The notes: generated by a model not told the origin, from the letters alone. DNA of 21,227 bases from Acidimicrobiaceae bacterium (GCA_003514205.1 DORQ01000318.1:3241-24467), one strand, 5' to 3'; shown: positions 6,871-15,041, counted from the first letter of the stretch. Program-made: numbers and translations.

Positions 6871-6876
6871 GTCAAC

Positions 6877-7503
6877 ATGGCATACCATCATGGCAATCTT
6901 CGCGAGGCATTGTTGGAGGCCGCCTACCAACTCGCACGCGGCGATGGGGCCGATGCCGTCACTGTTCGAGCAGCTGCCCGCGCAGTCGGAGTCAGCGCAC
7001 CCGCCGCGTACCGTCACTTCGAAGATCGAGACGCCTTAGTTGCTCAGGTCGCCCAACGATGTCGTGTGGACCTGGCCCACCAAATAGCGGCCGCTCGAGA
7101 CCGCCACCGTTCCCCCAGACGACGCTTCCGCGCCACAGGCCGTGCCTACATACTCTTCGCACTCGAGGAACCCGGATTGATCGATTGCGCATTTGCTCCC
7201 CGACCGTTGTTCGCTGGGGCCGCAGAGATTACCGACCCGACCGCGCCGGCCGACCCGATGTGCGAGAGAGATACAGCTGCCGAGATCGACCCAGACGGCG
7301 ACGCCCTCGCCGTGCTCGTTGGCGTCCTCGATGAACTCGTCGAGGCCGGCCAGATAATCGCTGATCGAAGAGTCGGCGCCGAGCTGGTTGCGTGGACTGC
7401 AGTTCACGGCCTCGCAATGCTGCTCGCTGGCACCGAACCTGAGGATGCTGGTCCGGCCATCGATCGCGTGCTGAAAGGAATAGAGGACTCGCTCCTCACG
7501 TGA
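6877..7503 (+). CDS. TetR/AcrR family transcriptional regulator (WHG-type C-terminal domain)
   Basis: A 208-residue repressor-type protein. Residues 1-50 (MAYHHGNLREALLEAA, VTVRAAARAVGVSAPAAYRHF) are the TetR DNA-binding domain, with the helix-turn-helix at about 28-47. The C-terminal part contains WTAVHGLAML (about 173-182), the mark of the WHG ligand-binding/dimerisation domain. The start at 6877 is chosen because TACAAT lies six bases upstream and MAYHHGNL is the usual family beginning; the frame also opens with ATG 6856. It is divergent from the DUF4188 gene and most likely represses it and itself through the inverted repeat at 6833-6868. The inducer is unknown. A hairpin follows its stop. 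Confidence 0.9.
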   Translation: MAYHHGNLREALLEAAYQLARGDGADAVTVRAAARAVGVSAPAAYRHFEDRDALVAQVAQRCRVDLAHQIAAARDRHRSPRRRFRATGRAYILFALEEPGLIDCAFAPRPLFAGAAEITDPTAPADPMCERDTAAEIDPDGDALAVLVGVLDELVEAGQIIADRRVGAELVAWTAVHGLAMLLAGTEPEDAGPAIDRVLKGIEDSLLT

Positions 7504-7516
7504 CGAATCTGCCCGC

Positions 7517-7547
7517 TTGGGGGCACGCAGCGTCTGCGACTCCCCAA
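7517..7547 (+). terminator. Candidate terminator hairpin after the TetR gene
   Basis: TTGGGG (7517-7522) pairs with CCCCAA (7542-7547), and inside it CGCAG (7526-7530) pairs with CTGCG (7534-7538) around a CGT loop. This two-part hairpin begins 14 bases after the TetR stop. No long T run follows, only AAATTGTTTC, as is common in GC-rich actinobacteria. Confidence 0.5.
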
Positions 7548-7609
7548 CTTCGGGGGAAATTGTTTCGGGATTTGTTGTTCCTCGCGCCCAGATTGTCAGG
7601 ACCGTCAAC

Positions 7610-7615
7610 TACACT
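7610..7615 (+). promoter_or_regulatory. Candidate leaderless -10 hexamer of the HNH gene
   Basis: TACACT, then seven bases, then ATG 7623. No Shine-Dalgarno sequence is present. It supports starting the protein at MFDLQQ rather than at the upstream ATG or GTG codons. Confidence 0.45.
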
Positions 7616-7622
7616 AGAACAC

Positions 7623-8999
7623 ATGTTCGATCTCCAGCAGCTAGTGGCCGGCCCACACACCACTGCCCCCGCCACCCTCGTGGACAGCACCGATACCGAA
7701 CTCCTCGACACGATCCGCACCCTCGCCGCCACACGCCGCCACCTCGACATCACAGAAGCAGCAACCCTCGCAGAACTCCACACCCGCGGCACCTGCGACC
7801 GACTGTTCGGCATGACCACCCAAGCCTGGGTCGCCTACGAAACCGCAACCCCTGCCGCGCATACCAAGTCCCGCTGCAACACTGGCCTCAAACTCCGCAC
7901 TCACTTCGAAACGGTCCAACAAGCAGTACTCGAAGGCACCATCTCCTTCGAACATGCAGCAGTGATCTGCCGAGCGGCGAACCCTCGAATCATCAACGAC
8001 TTCGCCGCCATCCAAGACCAGATGATCAACATGGCCCAAGGCACCGTGTTCAACCGCTGGAAACAACAGATCAACGCCCTGGCGAACCTCATCGACCAAG
8101 ACGGCGGCCACAACCCCAACGACGATCTCAACACCAACCAGCTCTACCTCAACACCAACTTCGATGGCACCACACAGCTCAACGCCACGTTCACCGGCGG
8201 CATCGCCGAGACGCTGATCCAGACCATCGACCGAGTGGCCGACGAGCTCTTTCGCCAGTACGCCAACGACAACAACTACCTCATTCCTCCGGCACCAATC
8301 CCACCCCGGGCCACGCTTCGGGCACTCGCGTTCATTGAGATCTGCCGACGAGCCAACGCCAGCGAAACTTACGCTGAAGCAAACAACACCAATGGCGAGC
8401 CCTGCTCCGATAGTTCGGTCACCAGTTCTTCCGAGGAATCAAGCGAAGCCAACCCCCACAGCAATGGCCCTACTACTGGAACCGGCGGGCTCCGAAAATC
8501 ACGCCTCTACAGCCGCCCCACCCGACCCGAGATCACCCTCGTCATCAACGCCGCCGAACCTCACCGCGTGTACACTCCCCGAGGCCTCGAACTCACCGAC
8601 TCCTATATCCAAGCCCTCTGCTGCGACACCGACCTGTACCCCATCGTCGTCAACAGCCTCGGAGTCCCGCTCAACATGGGTCGCAAGATCAGAAGTGCGA
8701 ATACTCACCAGCGTCGGGCTCTCGCACTCAGAGACGGCAGTTGCGTCTTCCCCGGCTGCGAAGCACACCCAACCAACACCGACGCCCACCACATCAACCA
8801 ATGGACAAAAGACCTCGGCGAAACCAACGTCGAGACCATGGCCCTCTTTTGCCGCCATCATCACGGCATCATCCACCGCACCGGCTGGAACATACGCATC
8901 AACCGAAACGGCCACATAACCATCACCACACCAACCGGCCAACAACTCCCTGGCCAGCAACACCATCAGATCAAGCCGAACCCGCCAGACACCACCTAG
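7623..8999 (+). CDS. DUF222 domain-containing HNH endonuclease-like protein (13E12 repeat family)
   Basis: A 458-residue protein with the two-part layout of the actinobacterial 13E12 family. The N-terminal DUF222 helical domain (about residues 20-240) includes LAELHTRGTCDRLFGMTTQAWVA-type and FEHAAVICRA segments. The C-terminal HNH domain has CVFPGC (C374, C379), DAHHINQW (D387, H389, H390) and a final CRHHHGIIH (C410, H412-H414, H418). The paired cysteines suggest a structural Zn and the DAHH/N/H set a metal-dependent nuclease site. A low-complexity Ser/Asn/Glu linker separates the domains (about 260-300). The family is often multicopy and associated with mobile or repetitive elements, but its biological role is not established. 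The start at 7623 is supported by TACACT seven bases upstream. It is rich in Asn and Thr, with strong C-ending codon use, unlike the neighbouring short genes. Confidence 0.9.
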   Translation: MFDLQQLVAGPHTTAPATLVDSTDTELLDTIRTLAATRRHLDITEAATLAELHTRGTCDRLFGMTTQAWVAYETATPAAHTKSRCNTGLKLRTHFETVQQAVLEGTISFEHAAVICRAANPRIINDFAAIQDQMINMAQGTVFNRWKQQINALANLIDQDGGHNPNDDLNTNQLYLNTNFDGTTQLNATFTGGIAETLIQTIDRVADELFRQYANDNNYLIPPAPIPPRATLRALAFIEICRRANASETYAEANNTNGEPCSDSSVTSSSEESSEANPHSNGPTTGTGGLRKSRLYSRPTRPEITLVINAAEPHRVYTPRGLELTDSYIQALCCDTDLYPIVVNSLGVPLNMGRKIRSANTHQRRALALRDGSCVFPGCEAHPTNTDAHHINQWTKDLGETNVETMALFCRHHHGIIHRTGWNIRINRNGHITITTPTGQQLPGQQHHQIKPNPPDTT

Positions 9000-9081
9000 C
9001 TGCAGAGTTCGCCAGCACCTCCGAAACGAATCAACCCACCCGCAAGCCGAAAACCGCGCCGGTGGAGCACAATGGGTAGCT

Positions 9082-10647
9082 ATGGCCTTTTCGCGACGGA
9101 CCTTTCTGCAGGCTTCAACGATGGTGGGCCTCGCCGGGCCAGCCTTGGCTGCCTGCGCACCATCCACGGGATCGAGCCCTGCGCCCTTCCGCTACGGAGT
9201 CGCCTCAGGCGACCCCGATTCTCAATCGGTCGTGTTGTGGACGCGCCATGATCCGGGCATCGCGTTCGTCACGACATCTCGCGCCGCACCCGCTCCAGCA
9301 CGGAAGTCCAAGGCGCGCTCCAAGTCACGAGCGAAGAATTCCACCAACGTCACCCGTTCATTGGCAACAGTCGCTGTGCCAGTCCGCTGGGAGATTTCCC
9401 AAGACGAGTCATTCTCCAATCTCGTGGGAAGCGGCGAGGTGCAGGCGCTCCCCGAGCGCGATTGGACAGTGAAGGTCATTCCTACTGGCCTCGCCGCAGG
9501 CACCACCTACTACTACCGCTTCATCAGCGCACAGGGCACATCTGTTGTGGGCCGAACCAAGACTGCACCCACTGGGCCAACCTCAGCGCTGAAACTGGGA
9601 TTCGTGGCCTGTTCCAATTTTGGCTGGGGAGCATTTCACGCCTACCGCCACCTAGCGAACAGAACCGATCTCGACGCAGTCGTGCACCTCGGCGACTACA
9701 TCTACGAACACGCCAGCGCAGGGTTCGGCGACACCTACGGCACCCATCGCGCACTCGACCCGCTCGGCGAGATCCTCAGCCTTGGTGACTACCGGCGCCG
9801 ATACGCCCTCTACCGAACCGATCCCGATCTCTCGGAACTACATCGACTCCACCCAATGATCTGTATCTGGGACGACCATGAGTTCGCCAATGACCCCAAA
9901 GCTGGGGGCGCCCAGAACCACACCCCAGCAACCGAAGGTGATTGGTTCCAACGCGTCGGGTTTGCCACACAAGCCCACGCTGAATGGATGCCAACTCGAG
10001 TCGAGGGAGACGTTGCCTACCGATCGCTGCAATTCGGATCTCTCGCGACGCTGGTCCTCGTAGATCGTCAGCGCCGCTACCTGTTCCCCCAGCCCGACGA
10101 TGGCGACTTGTACCTCGGCCGTGCCCAAGCCGAATGGCTCGACGCCACGCTCAGTGCAGCCGAGTCAACCTGGGTCATTCTTGGATCCCCATCAAACTTC
10201 GGCCCCAACGTTGCTGGACAGACAGGCGGCGGTTGGGGTCTGCGAGACCGAACTCGAGCGATCAATGCGTTTCGTGCCTCACGCTCAGGAAACCTTGTCG
10301 TCGCAGTTGGCGACATTCACAAGTTCCGGGCAATGGACATCCCATTCGTTCCCGGCCAGTACGACCCCGCAACTGGGGCCGGGTCAGCAGGAGTCGAGTT
10401 CGCAGTCGGCTCAGTCACATCGCCGGGAGCGACCGATCCCAACCCCGGAACACAGGTGAAGTACAGCAATGGGTCTTCACGCGGATACACACTGATGACC
10501 TTCACCGGAGGCTCCGTCGATACCGAATTCTTCGGGTTTGACGACGCGCTGAAGACCTCTTCCCAACTGCCTGCCGAATCTCGCCTCGCCGGATTCCGTG
10601 TCGCCGCCGGTACCCCACACCTGGTGCCCATGAGCAACCCGACCTGA
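9082..10647 (+). CDS. PhoD-like alkaline phosphatase lipoprotein (Tat-exported)
   Basis: A 521-residue secreted metallophosphoesterase. The N terminus has a Tat motif, SRRTFLQ at 4-10, a hydrophobic core, and a lipobox ending L-A-A-C at C25, so export by Tat and lipidation are both likely. The PhoD N-terminal domain follows (FRYGVASGDPDSQSVVLWTR, about 36-55). The catalytic domain contains LGFVACSNFGWG (C177), HLGDYIYEH (D205), IWDDHEFAND (D264, D265, H266), VILGSPSNFGPN and VVAVGDIHKF (D411, H413), the expected metal ligands for Ca/Fe-type PhoD phosphodiesterase/phosphatase. An unusual basic insertion, RKSKARSKSRAK, lies at about 74-85 in the N-terminal domain. It would release phosphate from organic esters outside the cell. 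No Pho box is evident. The stop codon falls in the 15-bp tandem repeat. Confidence 0.9.
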   Translation: MAFSRRTFLQASTMVGLAGPALAACAPSTGSSPAPFRYGVASGDPDSQSVVLWTRHDPGIAFVTTSRAAPAPARKSKARSKSRAKNSTNVTRSLATVAVPVRWEISQDESFSNLVGSGEVQALPERDWTVKVIPTGLAAGTTYYYRFISAQGTSVVGRTKTAPTGPTSALKLGFVACSNFGWGAFHAYRHLANRTDLDAVVHLGDYIYEHASAGFGDTYGTHRALDPLGEILSLGDYRRRYALYRTDPDLSELHRLHPMICIWDDHEFANDPKAGGAQNHTPATEGDWFQRVGFATQAHAEWMPTRVEGDVAYRSLQFGSLATLVLVDRQRRYLFPQPDDGDLYLGRAQAEWLDATLSAAESTWVILGSPSNFGPNVAGQTGGGWGLRDRTRAINAFRASRSGNLVVAVGDIHKFRAMDIPFVPGQYDPATGAGSAGVEFAVGSVTSPGATDPNPGTQVKYSNGSSRGYTLMTFTGGSVDTEFFGFDDALKTSSQLPAESRLAGFRVAAGTPHLVPMSNPT

Positions 10648-10692
10648 ACAGGTCCAACCTGAACAGGTCCAACCTGAACAGGTCCAACCTGA
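10642..10692 (+). repeat. Three tandem copies of a 15-bp repeat with a palindromic core
   Basis: The unit ACCTGAACAGGTCCA occurs at 10642-10656, 10657-10671 and 10672-10686, exactly repeated, then a partial ACCTGA at 10687-10692. Each unit contains ACCTG-AA-CAGGT, a palindrome with five-base arms. The first copy contains the stop codon of the phosphatase gene, and the array ends 63 bases before the permease start. The regular 15-bp spacing and symmetry suggest a multi-site operator for the permease gene, or simple slippage expansion. A single near-copy of the core is at 1875-1885. Confidence 0.9.
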
Positions 10693-10743
10693 GCCCGCTT
10701 CCAGCCTCGAAGCGACCGCGAACCCTTCAATCGTCTTCCTCAG

Positions 10744-10749
10744 TACACT
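10744..10749 (+). promoter_or_regulatory. Candidate leaderless -10 hexamer of the permease gene
   Basis: TACACT, six bases (CTGGCA), then ATG 10756. This is the same arrangement as in the TetR gene, with no ribosome binding site. The three-copy repeat lies about 50 to 100 bases upstream and could be its regulatory site. Confidence 0.5.
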
Positions 10750-10755
10750 CTGGCA

Positions 10756-13371
10756 ATGTCGGCTCCCCTCATTCGGCGTGAGCTTGCACATCGGGGCGGG
10801 AGATACGTCTGGCTTGGTCTCGCCATCGCGATAGCGGTGACCTTCACGGTCGGCGGGTTCGGCTTTTCGACTCACATGGCCCGGCTATTGCTCCCCGCGG
10901 CCGACCTCACCGCAGAACTCGAGGCGCTTCCGGCCGGCTCAGTAGTGATTGCCGCGAAGACAAATTCCGTCACCACAGCCACTGCGCTCGACGACCGACT
11001 CTTGGCCCAGGTCCGGGCCCAACCGGGGGTCGCTCTCGCCGAAGGCAGCTTTGATCAACCCGTCGCGTTCCGAGTTCCCGAGGACGCGCAACCCGAGCGT
11101 CCCGCAGCACTCCGTGGAGTTCTGCTCTCCTCCACCTACTCGCAACAACGCTGGGAGATCATCTCTGGGCGAGCACCGAGCGGGCCCGACGAAATCGCGG
11201 TGGATCAAGGTGGCCTCGCCGTAGCCGGACTGACAGCAGAAGACGTTGGTTTCACGTCGACCAGGCTCGTCCTTCCAACTGGAACTCGCAGCGTGACGAT
11301 CGTTGGTCTTCTCGGACGACCAACCGGCACCGCGCCGGCCATTGCACCACCGATTGACCCCCGCGCCGTCGCCTTAGCAAGTGCACATGTCATTCTTGAC
11401 CCAGATTCGGCGCCGCTTCTTCTCGATGCAGTGGGCAGAGTCGATCGGATCACTGTCACCCCGTTACCAGGCCAACAACCAGGGGAACTCGCCAACCGAC
11501 TCCGTACGGCCCTTCCCAGCGGAGTCAACGTTGTTGCAGCAGAAAGCCGCGAAGCCGCCGAACAGCACACCGTGCAGCAGCTCAGCAGTCAGATTCAACA
11601 ACTCGTCACCGCGTTCGCACTCCTCAGCGCAGCCATCTCTGCACTCGTAGTCGTGAACACACTCGGAGTTGTGCTTGCTCAACGCGTGCGGGAGTTCTCC
11701 CTCCTCAGAATTCTGGGTGCCAGCCGCGGACAGGTTCTGTGGCTGGTGCTTCGCCAGTCTCTGCTCATCGGAACTGGAGCAATTCTGGTGGGGTTGCCCC
11801 TCGGTACCTTTCTCGGGTTTTGGGCTGCCAAGTTCGTCGGCCAAGGCTCCGCCGATCTGAACCCGAACCTCACAGCCACCATGGCAATAGCCGGTTGCGC
11901 TGTCGGCTGGGGGGTATCGACCATTGGCGCGCTTGTACCCGCCCTCCGTGCGAGCCGAGTCGATCCAATCGCCGGATTGTCGGATTCCCGAGCTGGCGCA
12001 GAACGCACATCTCGACTGTCGGTGCCGATTCTGGCCCTCGCTCTTGCTGGGGCAGCTGGGTTCGCCGCAACAGAACTCCCACCATCTCCGCGTTGGACAT
12101 CGATCCTGCTCTTGGTCCTTGCGGGAGGGCTATTCTTCGTTGCGCTCGCCAGCGCATCACGGTGGATCGTTCAACCATTCCTTGCCGTCGTTGAACTGGC
12201 GCTGCGCCGAATCGGTGGCATCTCGATGAGGCTCGGCATGCGAAACGCCAAACGTAGTCCTGCCCGAACTGTTGGCTCCGCCTCCACCCTCATGGTTGCT
12301 CTGCTCCTCGTTGGAATCGTTGGGACCCTTGGTGCCTCGACGCGGGCCGCTGTTGTTCAGGAGTTCAAATCCTCCGCTGATGTCGACCTCTATCTGGAAC
12401 GGCGTGGAGTGCTCAGGGTCTCACCAACCGTTGTCGAGGAAGCCTTCGCTGCGGCGAGTGGGTTCGTCGAGTTCGCTGGCATCTCCTCAGTGGACGGCCA
12501 ACTGCTCATCGCCGGATCTGCGGTTGACCAACCAACGGTCACTAGCTTCGAGGACCTCTCGGCTCTGACGGACCTTGATCTGACATCGGGACGTCTTGAC
12601 TCTCTAGAGCAGAGCGCGCCCGGGCAGGGTTCGCCACTCGCAATTTCACTCAAGTTGGCTACCCAACTCGGAGTTGGCGTTGGCGACAGTGCAACGCTCG
12701 TCACAGTTTCCGGTGACACGGTGCCGTTGAGGATCGTTGCCACGTACCGGAATACGGCCCTGGTTGGCGAAGCTGTGCTGGACCGGGGCACGGCGATTCT
12801 GCCTGCAATGGTAGGTACGTTGGAGCTTGGTCTAGTGCGTTGGTCCGACACGCCTCAGTCCCGGAGATTCAACGATGCCCGGATCGACCGAGAGATCAGA
12901 AGGTTCGCTCGCGAATTCGGCTTTCTACGAGTGCACACGCCGGAACGTTTCGGTGAACTCAACGCATCGGTGGTGGACACCGTGCTGAATGTGCTCACCA
13001 TCATCTTGGTGGCAATGACCGCAATCGGATACCTCGGGCTTGTTGCCACCCTTGGCCTCGCAACCCTGGAGCGTCGCCGAGAGCTTGTGATGCTCCGCGC
13101 AATTGGTGCCGGAGTCGGACAGGTTCGCCACATGGTGTGGGGCGAAGCGGCAGCGGTTGGATTTCTTGCAGCGTCCATCGGCCTCACTGCGGGGGCTGGC
13201 CTGGGCGCACTGGCAATTCGAATCGGCGCGATCGGCTCCGCGTCTGAGGTGGTGATTCCTTGGCGGAACAACCTCTTCATCGGCCTCGGTTCGATCTGTG
13301 TTGCCGTGGCCATTTCTATGAAGGTGGCGAGGAGAGCAAGCTTGGTCCCGCCCGCAGAGGCAGGGCGGTAG
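10756..13371 (+). CDS. FtsX/MacB-type ABC transporter permease, two FtsX domains
   Basis: An 871-residue membrane protein with a duplicated permease layout. A first transmembrane helix (about 17-40) is followed by a large external domain (about 41-280), then three helices in the FtsX arrangement (about 284-309, 330-358, 374-400) containing VREFSLLRILGASRGQVLWLV. Further hydrophobic segments run at about 421-478. A second external domain (about 531-735) precedes a second FtsX unit with LERRRELVMLRAIGAGVGQVRHMV (helices near 739-771, 797-822, 839-858). The ERR-ELxxLRAIGA pattern is the family signature of the ATPase-contact loop. Such permeases need an ATPase subunit, but none is in the window. 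They act in lipoprotein sorting, peptide export or envelope signalling; which applies here cannot be told. TACACT six bases upstream supports a leaderless start. Confidence 0.9.
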   Translation: MSAPLIRRELAHRGGRYVWLGLAIAIAVTFTVGGFGFSTHMARLLLPAADLTAELEALPAGSVVIAAKTNSVTTATALDDRLLAQVRAQPGVALAEGSFDQPVAFRVPEDAQPERPAALRGVLLSSTYSQQRWEIISGRAPSGPDEIAVDQGGLAVAGLTAEDVGFTSTRLVLPTGTRSVTIVGLLGRPTGTAPAIAPPIDPRAVALASAHVILDPDSAPLLLDAVGRVDRITVTPLPGQQPGELANRLRTALPSGVNVVAAESREAAEQHTVQQLSSQIQQLVTAFALLSAAISALVVVNTLGVVLAQRVREFSLLRILGASRGQVLWLVLRQSLLIGTGAILVGLPLGTFLGFWAAKFVGQGSADLNPNLTATMAIAGCAVGWGVSTIGALVPALRASRVDPIAGLSDSRAGAERTSRLSVPILALALAGAAGFAATELPPSPRWTSILLLVLAGGLFFVALASASRWIVQPFLAVVELALRRIGGISMRLGMRNAKRSPARTVGSASTLMVALLLVGIVGTLGASTRAAVVQEFKSSADVDLYLERRGVLRVSPTVVEEAFAAASGFVEFAGISSVDGQLLIAGSAVDQPTVTSFEDLSALTDLDLTSGRLDSLEQSAPGQGSPLAISLKLATQLGVGVGDSATLVTVSGDTVPLRIVATYRNTALVGEAVLDRGTAILPAMVGTLELGLVRWSDTPQSRRFNDARIDREIRRFAREFGFLRVHTPERFGELNASVVDTVLNVLTIILVAMTAIGYLGLVATLGLATLERRRELVMLRAIGAGVGQVRHMVWGEAAAVGFLAASIGLTAGAGLGALAIRIGAIGSASEVVIPWRNNLFIGLGSICVAVAISMKVARRASLVPPAEAGR

Positions 13372-13542
13372 AGGTATTACCGTCCTCGAAACTTATGCTG
13401 AGTGCGCCGTTGGCTGGCCACGTCGACCTGTAGATTTCGACGAGCAACCCAATCAGGAAACCAGCCACCGAGCCACCCACCGGCCACGGAATCGTTGGCA
13501 CATTCCGCACAGCAACTTTGGACATCGAGACGGAGACGATCC

Positions 13543-14286
13543 ATGGAATCCCAGACACACTCACCGCAACTCCAGCGGTCTGCCCCCCTCCGCTCTCCGC
13601 GCCGCAGTCAACCACATGGCCGACGACCGCTGGGAGTGAAAGGCCTCGCAGTTGTGGCAATCTGCGCAACGCAATTGCTCGCGGCCTGCGCGGACGGAGA
13701 CACCTCCACCTCAACAGCAGCGTCAGACAGCAACACCAGCTCCACGGCCGCTCCCTCCACTACTGGGGCTCCCGCCGGTGCAGACTCTGCCAACACGTCA
13801 ACAACCGAACCAGCAACTGGCGCAGACAAGGACACCCAGGCGCCAGCCGAGTTGGCTGCATGGCAGACCATCGAACTCACCGATTCCTCAGGGGCCTCCT
13901 TCGCCTTCGCCGATCTGCTGGGAACACCCGTCTTTGTTGAGAACTTTGCCACCTGGTGTTCCAACTGCAAGAAGCAGCTCGTCGATACCCAAAAGGCAGC
14001 GAAAGCCGCAGGCGAGAATGCCGTGTTCGTCGCTCTCAGCGTAGAAACCGAACTCGACGCGAGCGACCTGGCTGACTACGCGGAAGAGAACGGCTTCAAG
14101 AACATCCGCTTCGTCGTCATGTCGCCGGAAATGCTTGGAGCGATCGACGACGCGTTCGGGAAGTCCTCGCTCAATCCGCCCGCAACACCCAAGTTCGTTA
14201 TCGATGCCACGGGCACCCCAGACAAACTCGAAACTGGTTTCGAGTCGCCCCAAGAAATTGCCGATCGACTTGCCGAAGTCGGGTGA
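13543..14286 (+). CDS. TlpA-like thioredoxin-fold lipoprotein
   Basis: A 247-residue exported thiol-disulfide protein. It has an Arg-rich n-region, a hydrophobic core (GLAVVAICATQ) and a lipobox L-L-A-A-C at C49. A 50-residue Ser/Thr/Ala-rich linker follows, then a thioredoxin domain with W138-C-S-N-C142 and a cis-Pro region NPPATPKFVI (P216). CSNC is an unusual CXXC pair; WCSNC in an AhpC/TSA-type fold is typical of TlpA/ResA-like membrane-tethered reductants that reduce disulfides in c-type cytochrome or copper-protein maturation. The start at 13543 is backed by GGAG seven bases upstream; a GTG at 13636 would give a shorter signal peptide and is possible. The next gene, 89 bases away, is a CcdA-like protein, its likely electron donor. 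Confidence 0.88.
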   Translation: MESQTHSPQLQRSAPLRSPRRSQPHGRRPLGVKGLAVVAICATQLLAACADGDTSTSTAASDSNTSSTAAPSTTGAPAGADSANTSTTEPATGADKDTQAPAELAAWQTIELTDSSGASFAFADLLGTPVFVENFATWCSNCKKQLVDTQKAAKAAGENAVFVALSVETELDASDLADYAEENGFKNIRFVVMSPEMLGAIDDAFGKSSLNPPATPKFVIDATGTPDKLETGFESPQEIADRLAEVG

Positions 14287-14375
14287 GACCAGTGCGAGTC
14301 TGACCGCTCGCCACGCATCTCCTCTGACCTCCTCTTCGACCGCTTGCCCGACGCTAGGTACAGGACCGCACCGAG

Positions 14376-15041
14376 ATGAGTGAGTACTTCGAGGCTTTCC
14401 TTCTGGGGAACGCCGCCATCATTGGCAACGTGTGCATGCTTCCGCTCTACCCAGGCCTGTTCGTAATGCTTGCTTCACGGCTCGAGAATGGCGCGACGCC
14501 GAGGTCGGTTCGATGGATGGGAGCGCTGGTATTGGCAGGGGTCCTGACAGCAATGCTGAGCATCGGGTTTCTGCTGCACCTGCTACGAACTCCCTTTGCA
14601 GACGTGCTCCCCTACTCACTCCCGGTGATGTACGCGGCAGTCGCCATCCTTGGTGTCGCGATGCTCTTCGACAAGAACCCGTTTGTACGGATGCAGGTCG
14701 GCCCGATTACTTCGAGCGGCGGGGCGGCACTCCAGGCGTTCCTGTACGGAGTGTCGATCGGACCAATGACGCTGCCCTGCACTGGCCCCTTAATCATCTC
14801 AGCTTTCGTCCTTGGCGGAGTTCAAGGGTCGGGCGCTCTGATCGACGCGCTGACCTACTTCCTGTTCTTCGGACTCGGGTTCGGATGGCCACTCGTGCTG
14901 GCTCCGCTGCTCGCTGCTCCGGTTCAGCAACGCCTCACTCGACTCATCACGAAGAACCATCGCGCGGTCACGATCTTCTCCGGCCTCCTGCTCATCGCAG
15001 TTGCGATCGTCGGTTTCGTCAAGGACGTCGCTGGCAACTAG
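14376..15041 (+). CDS. CcdA-like cytochrome c biogenesis protein (DsbD transmembrane family)
   Basis: A 221-residue, about six-helix membrane protein. Two cysteines sit in the signature positions of the CcdA/DsbD transmembrane domain: VCMLPLYPGL (C20, in helix 1) and TLPCTGPL (C135, in helix 4). This pair accepts electrons from cytoplasmic thioredoxin and passes them to an external thioredoxin-fold protein. The C-x-LPLYPG and LPCTGP motifs, length and helix pattern all fit. It follows the WCSNC lipoprotein gene with an 89-base gap, so the two probably form a CcdA-TlpA relay. No CcsA or CcsB (ResB) partner is present, so cytochrome c maturation itself is only one possible destination. The ATG lacks a clear ribosome binding site. 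The gene converges on the radical SAM gene. Confidence 0.88.
   Translation: MSEYFEAFLLGNAAIIGNVCMLPLYPGLFVMLASRLENGATPRSVRWMGALVLAGVLTAMLSIGFLLHLLRTPFADVLPYSLPVMYAAVAILGVAMLFDKNPFVRMQVGPITSSGGAALQAFLYGVSIGPMTLPCTGPLIISAFVLGGVQGSGALIDALTYFLFFGLGFGWPLVLAPLLAAPVQQRLTRLITKNHRAVTIFSGLLLIAVAIVGFVKDVAGN

Noticed and set aside
7500..7622. N-terminal extension of the HNH protein to GTG/ATG codons overlapping the TetR stop
   Set aside because: The extension would read through the terminator-like hairpin, has no family similarity, and a leaderless signal precedes ATG 7623.
10477..10730. Minus-strand frames with repeated VQVGP or SGWTC motifs
   Set aside because: The peptide repeats are simply the translation of the 15-bp DNA repeat. 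The frames lie antisense to the well-supported phosphatase gene.
13316..13525. Minus-strand open frame with a hydrophobic segment (VAGFLIGLLVEIYRS) in the gap after the permease gene
   Set aside because: No ribosome binding site or -10 element before its ATG, it overlaps the end of the permease gene antisense, and about 70 codons open by chance is unsurprising at this base composition. It remains possible as a small membrane protein.
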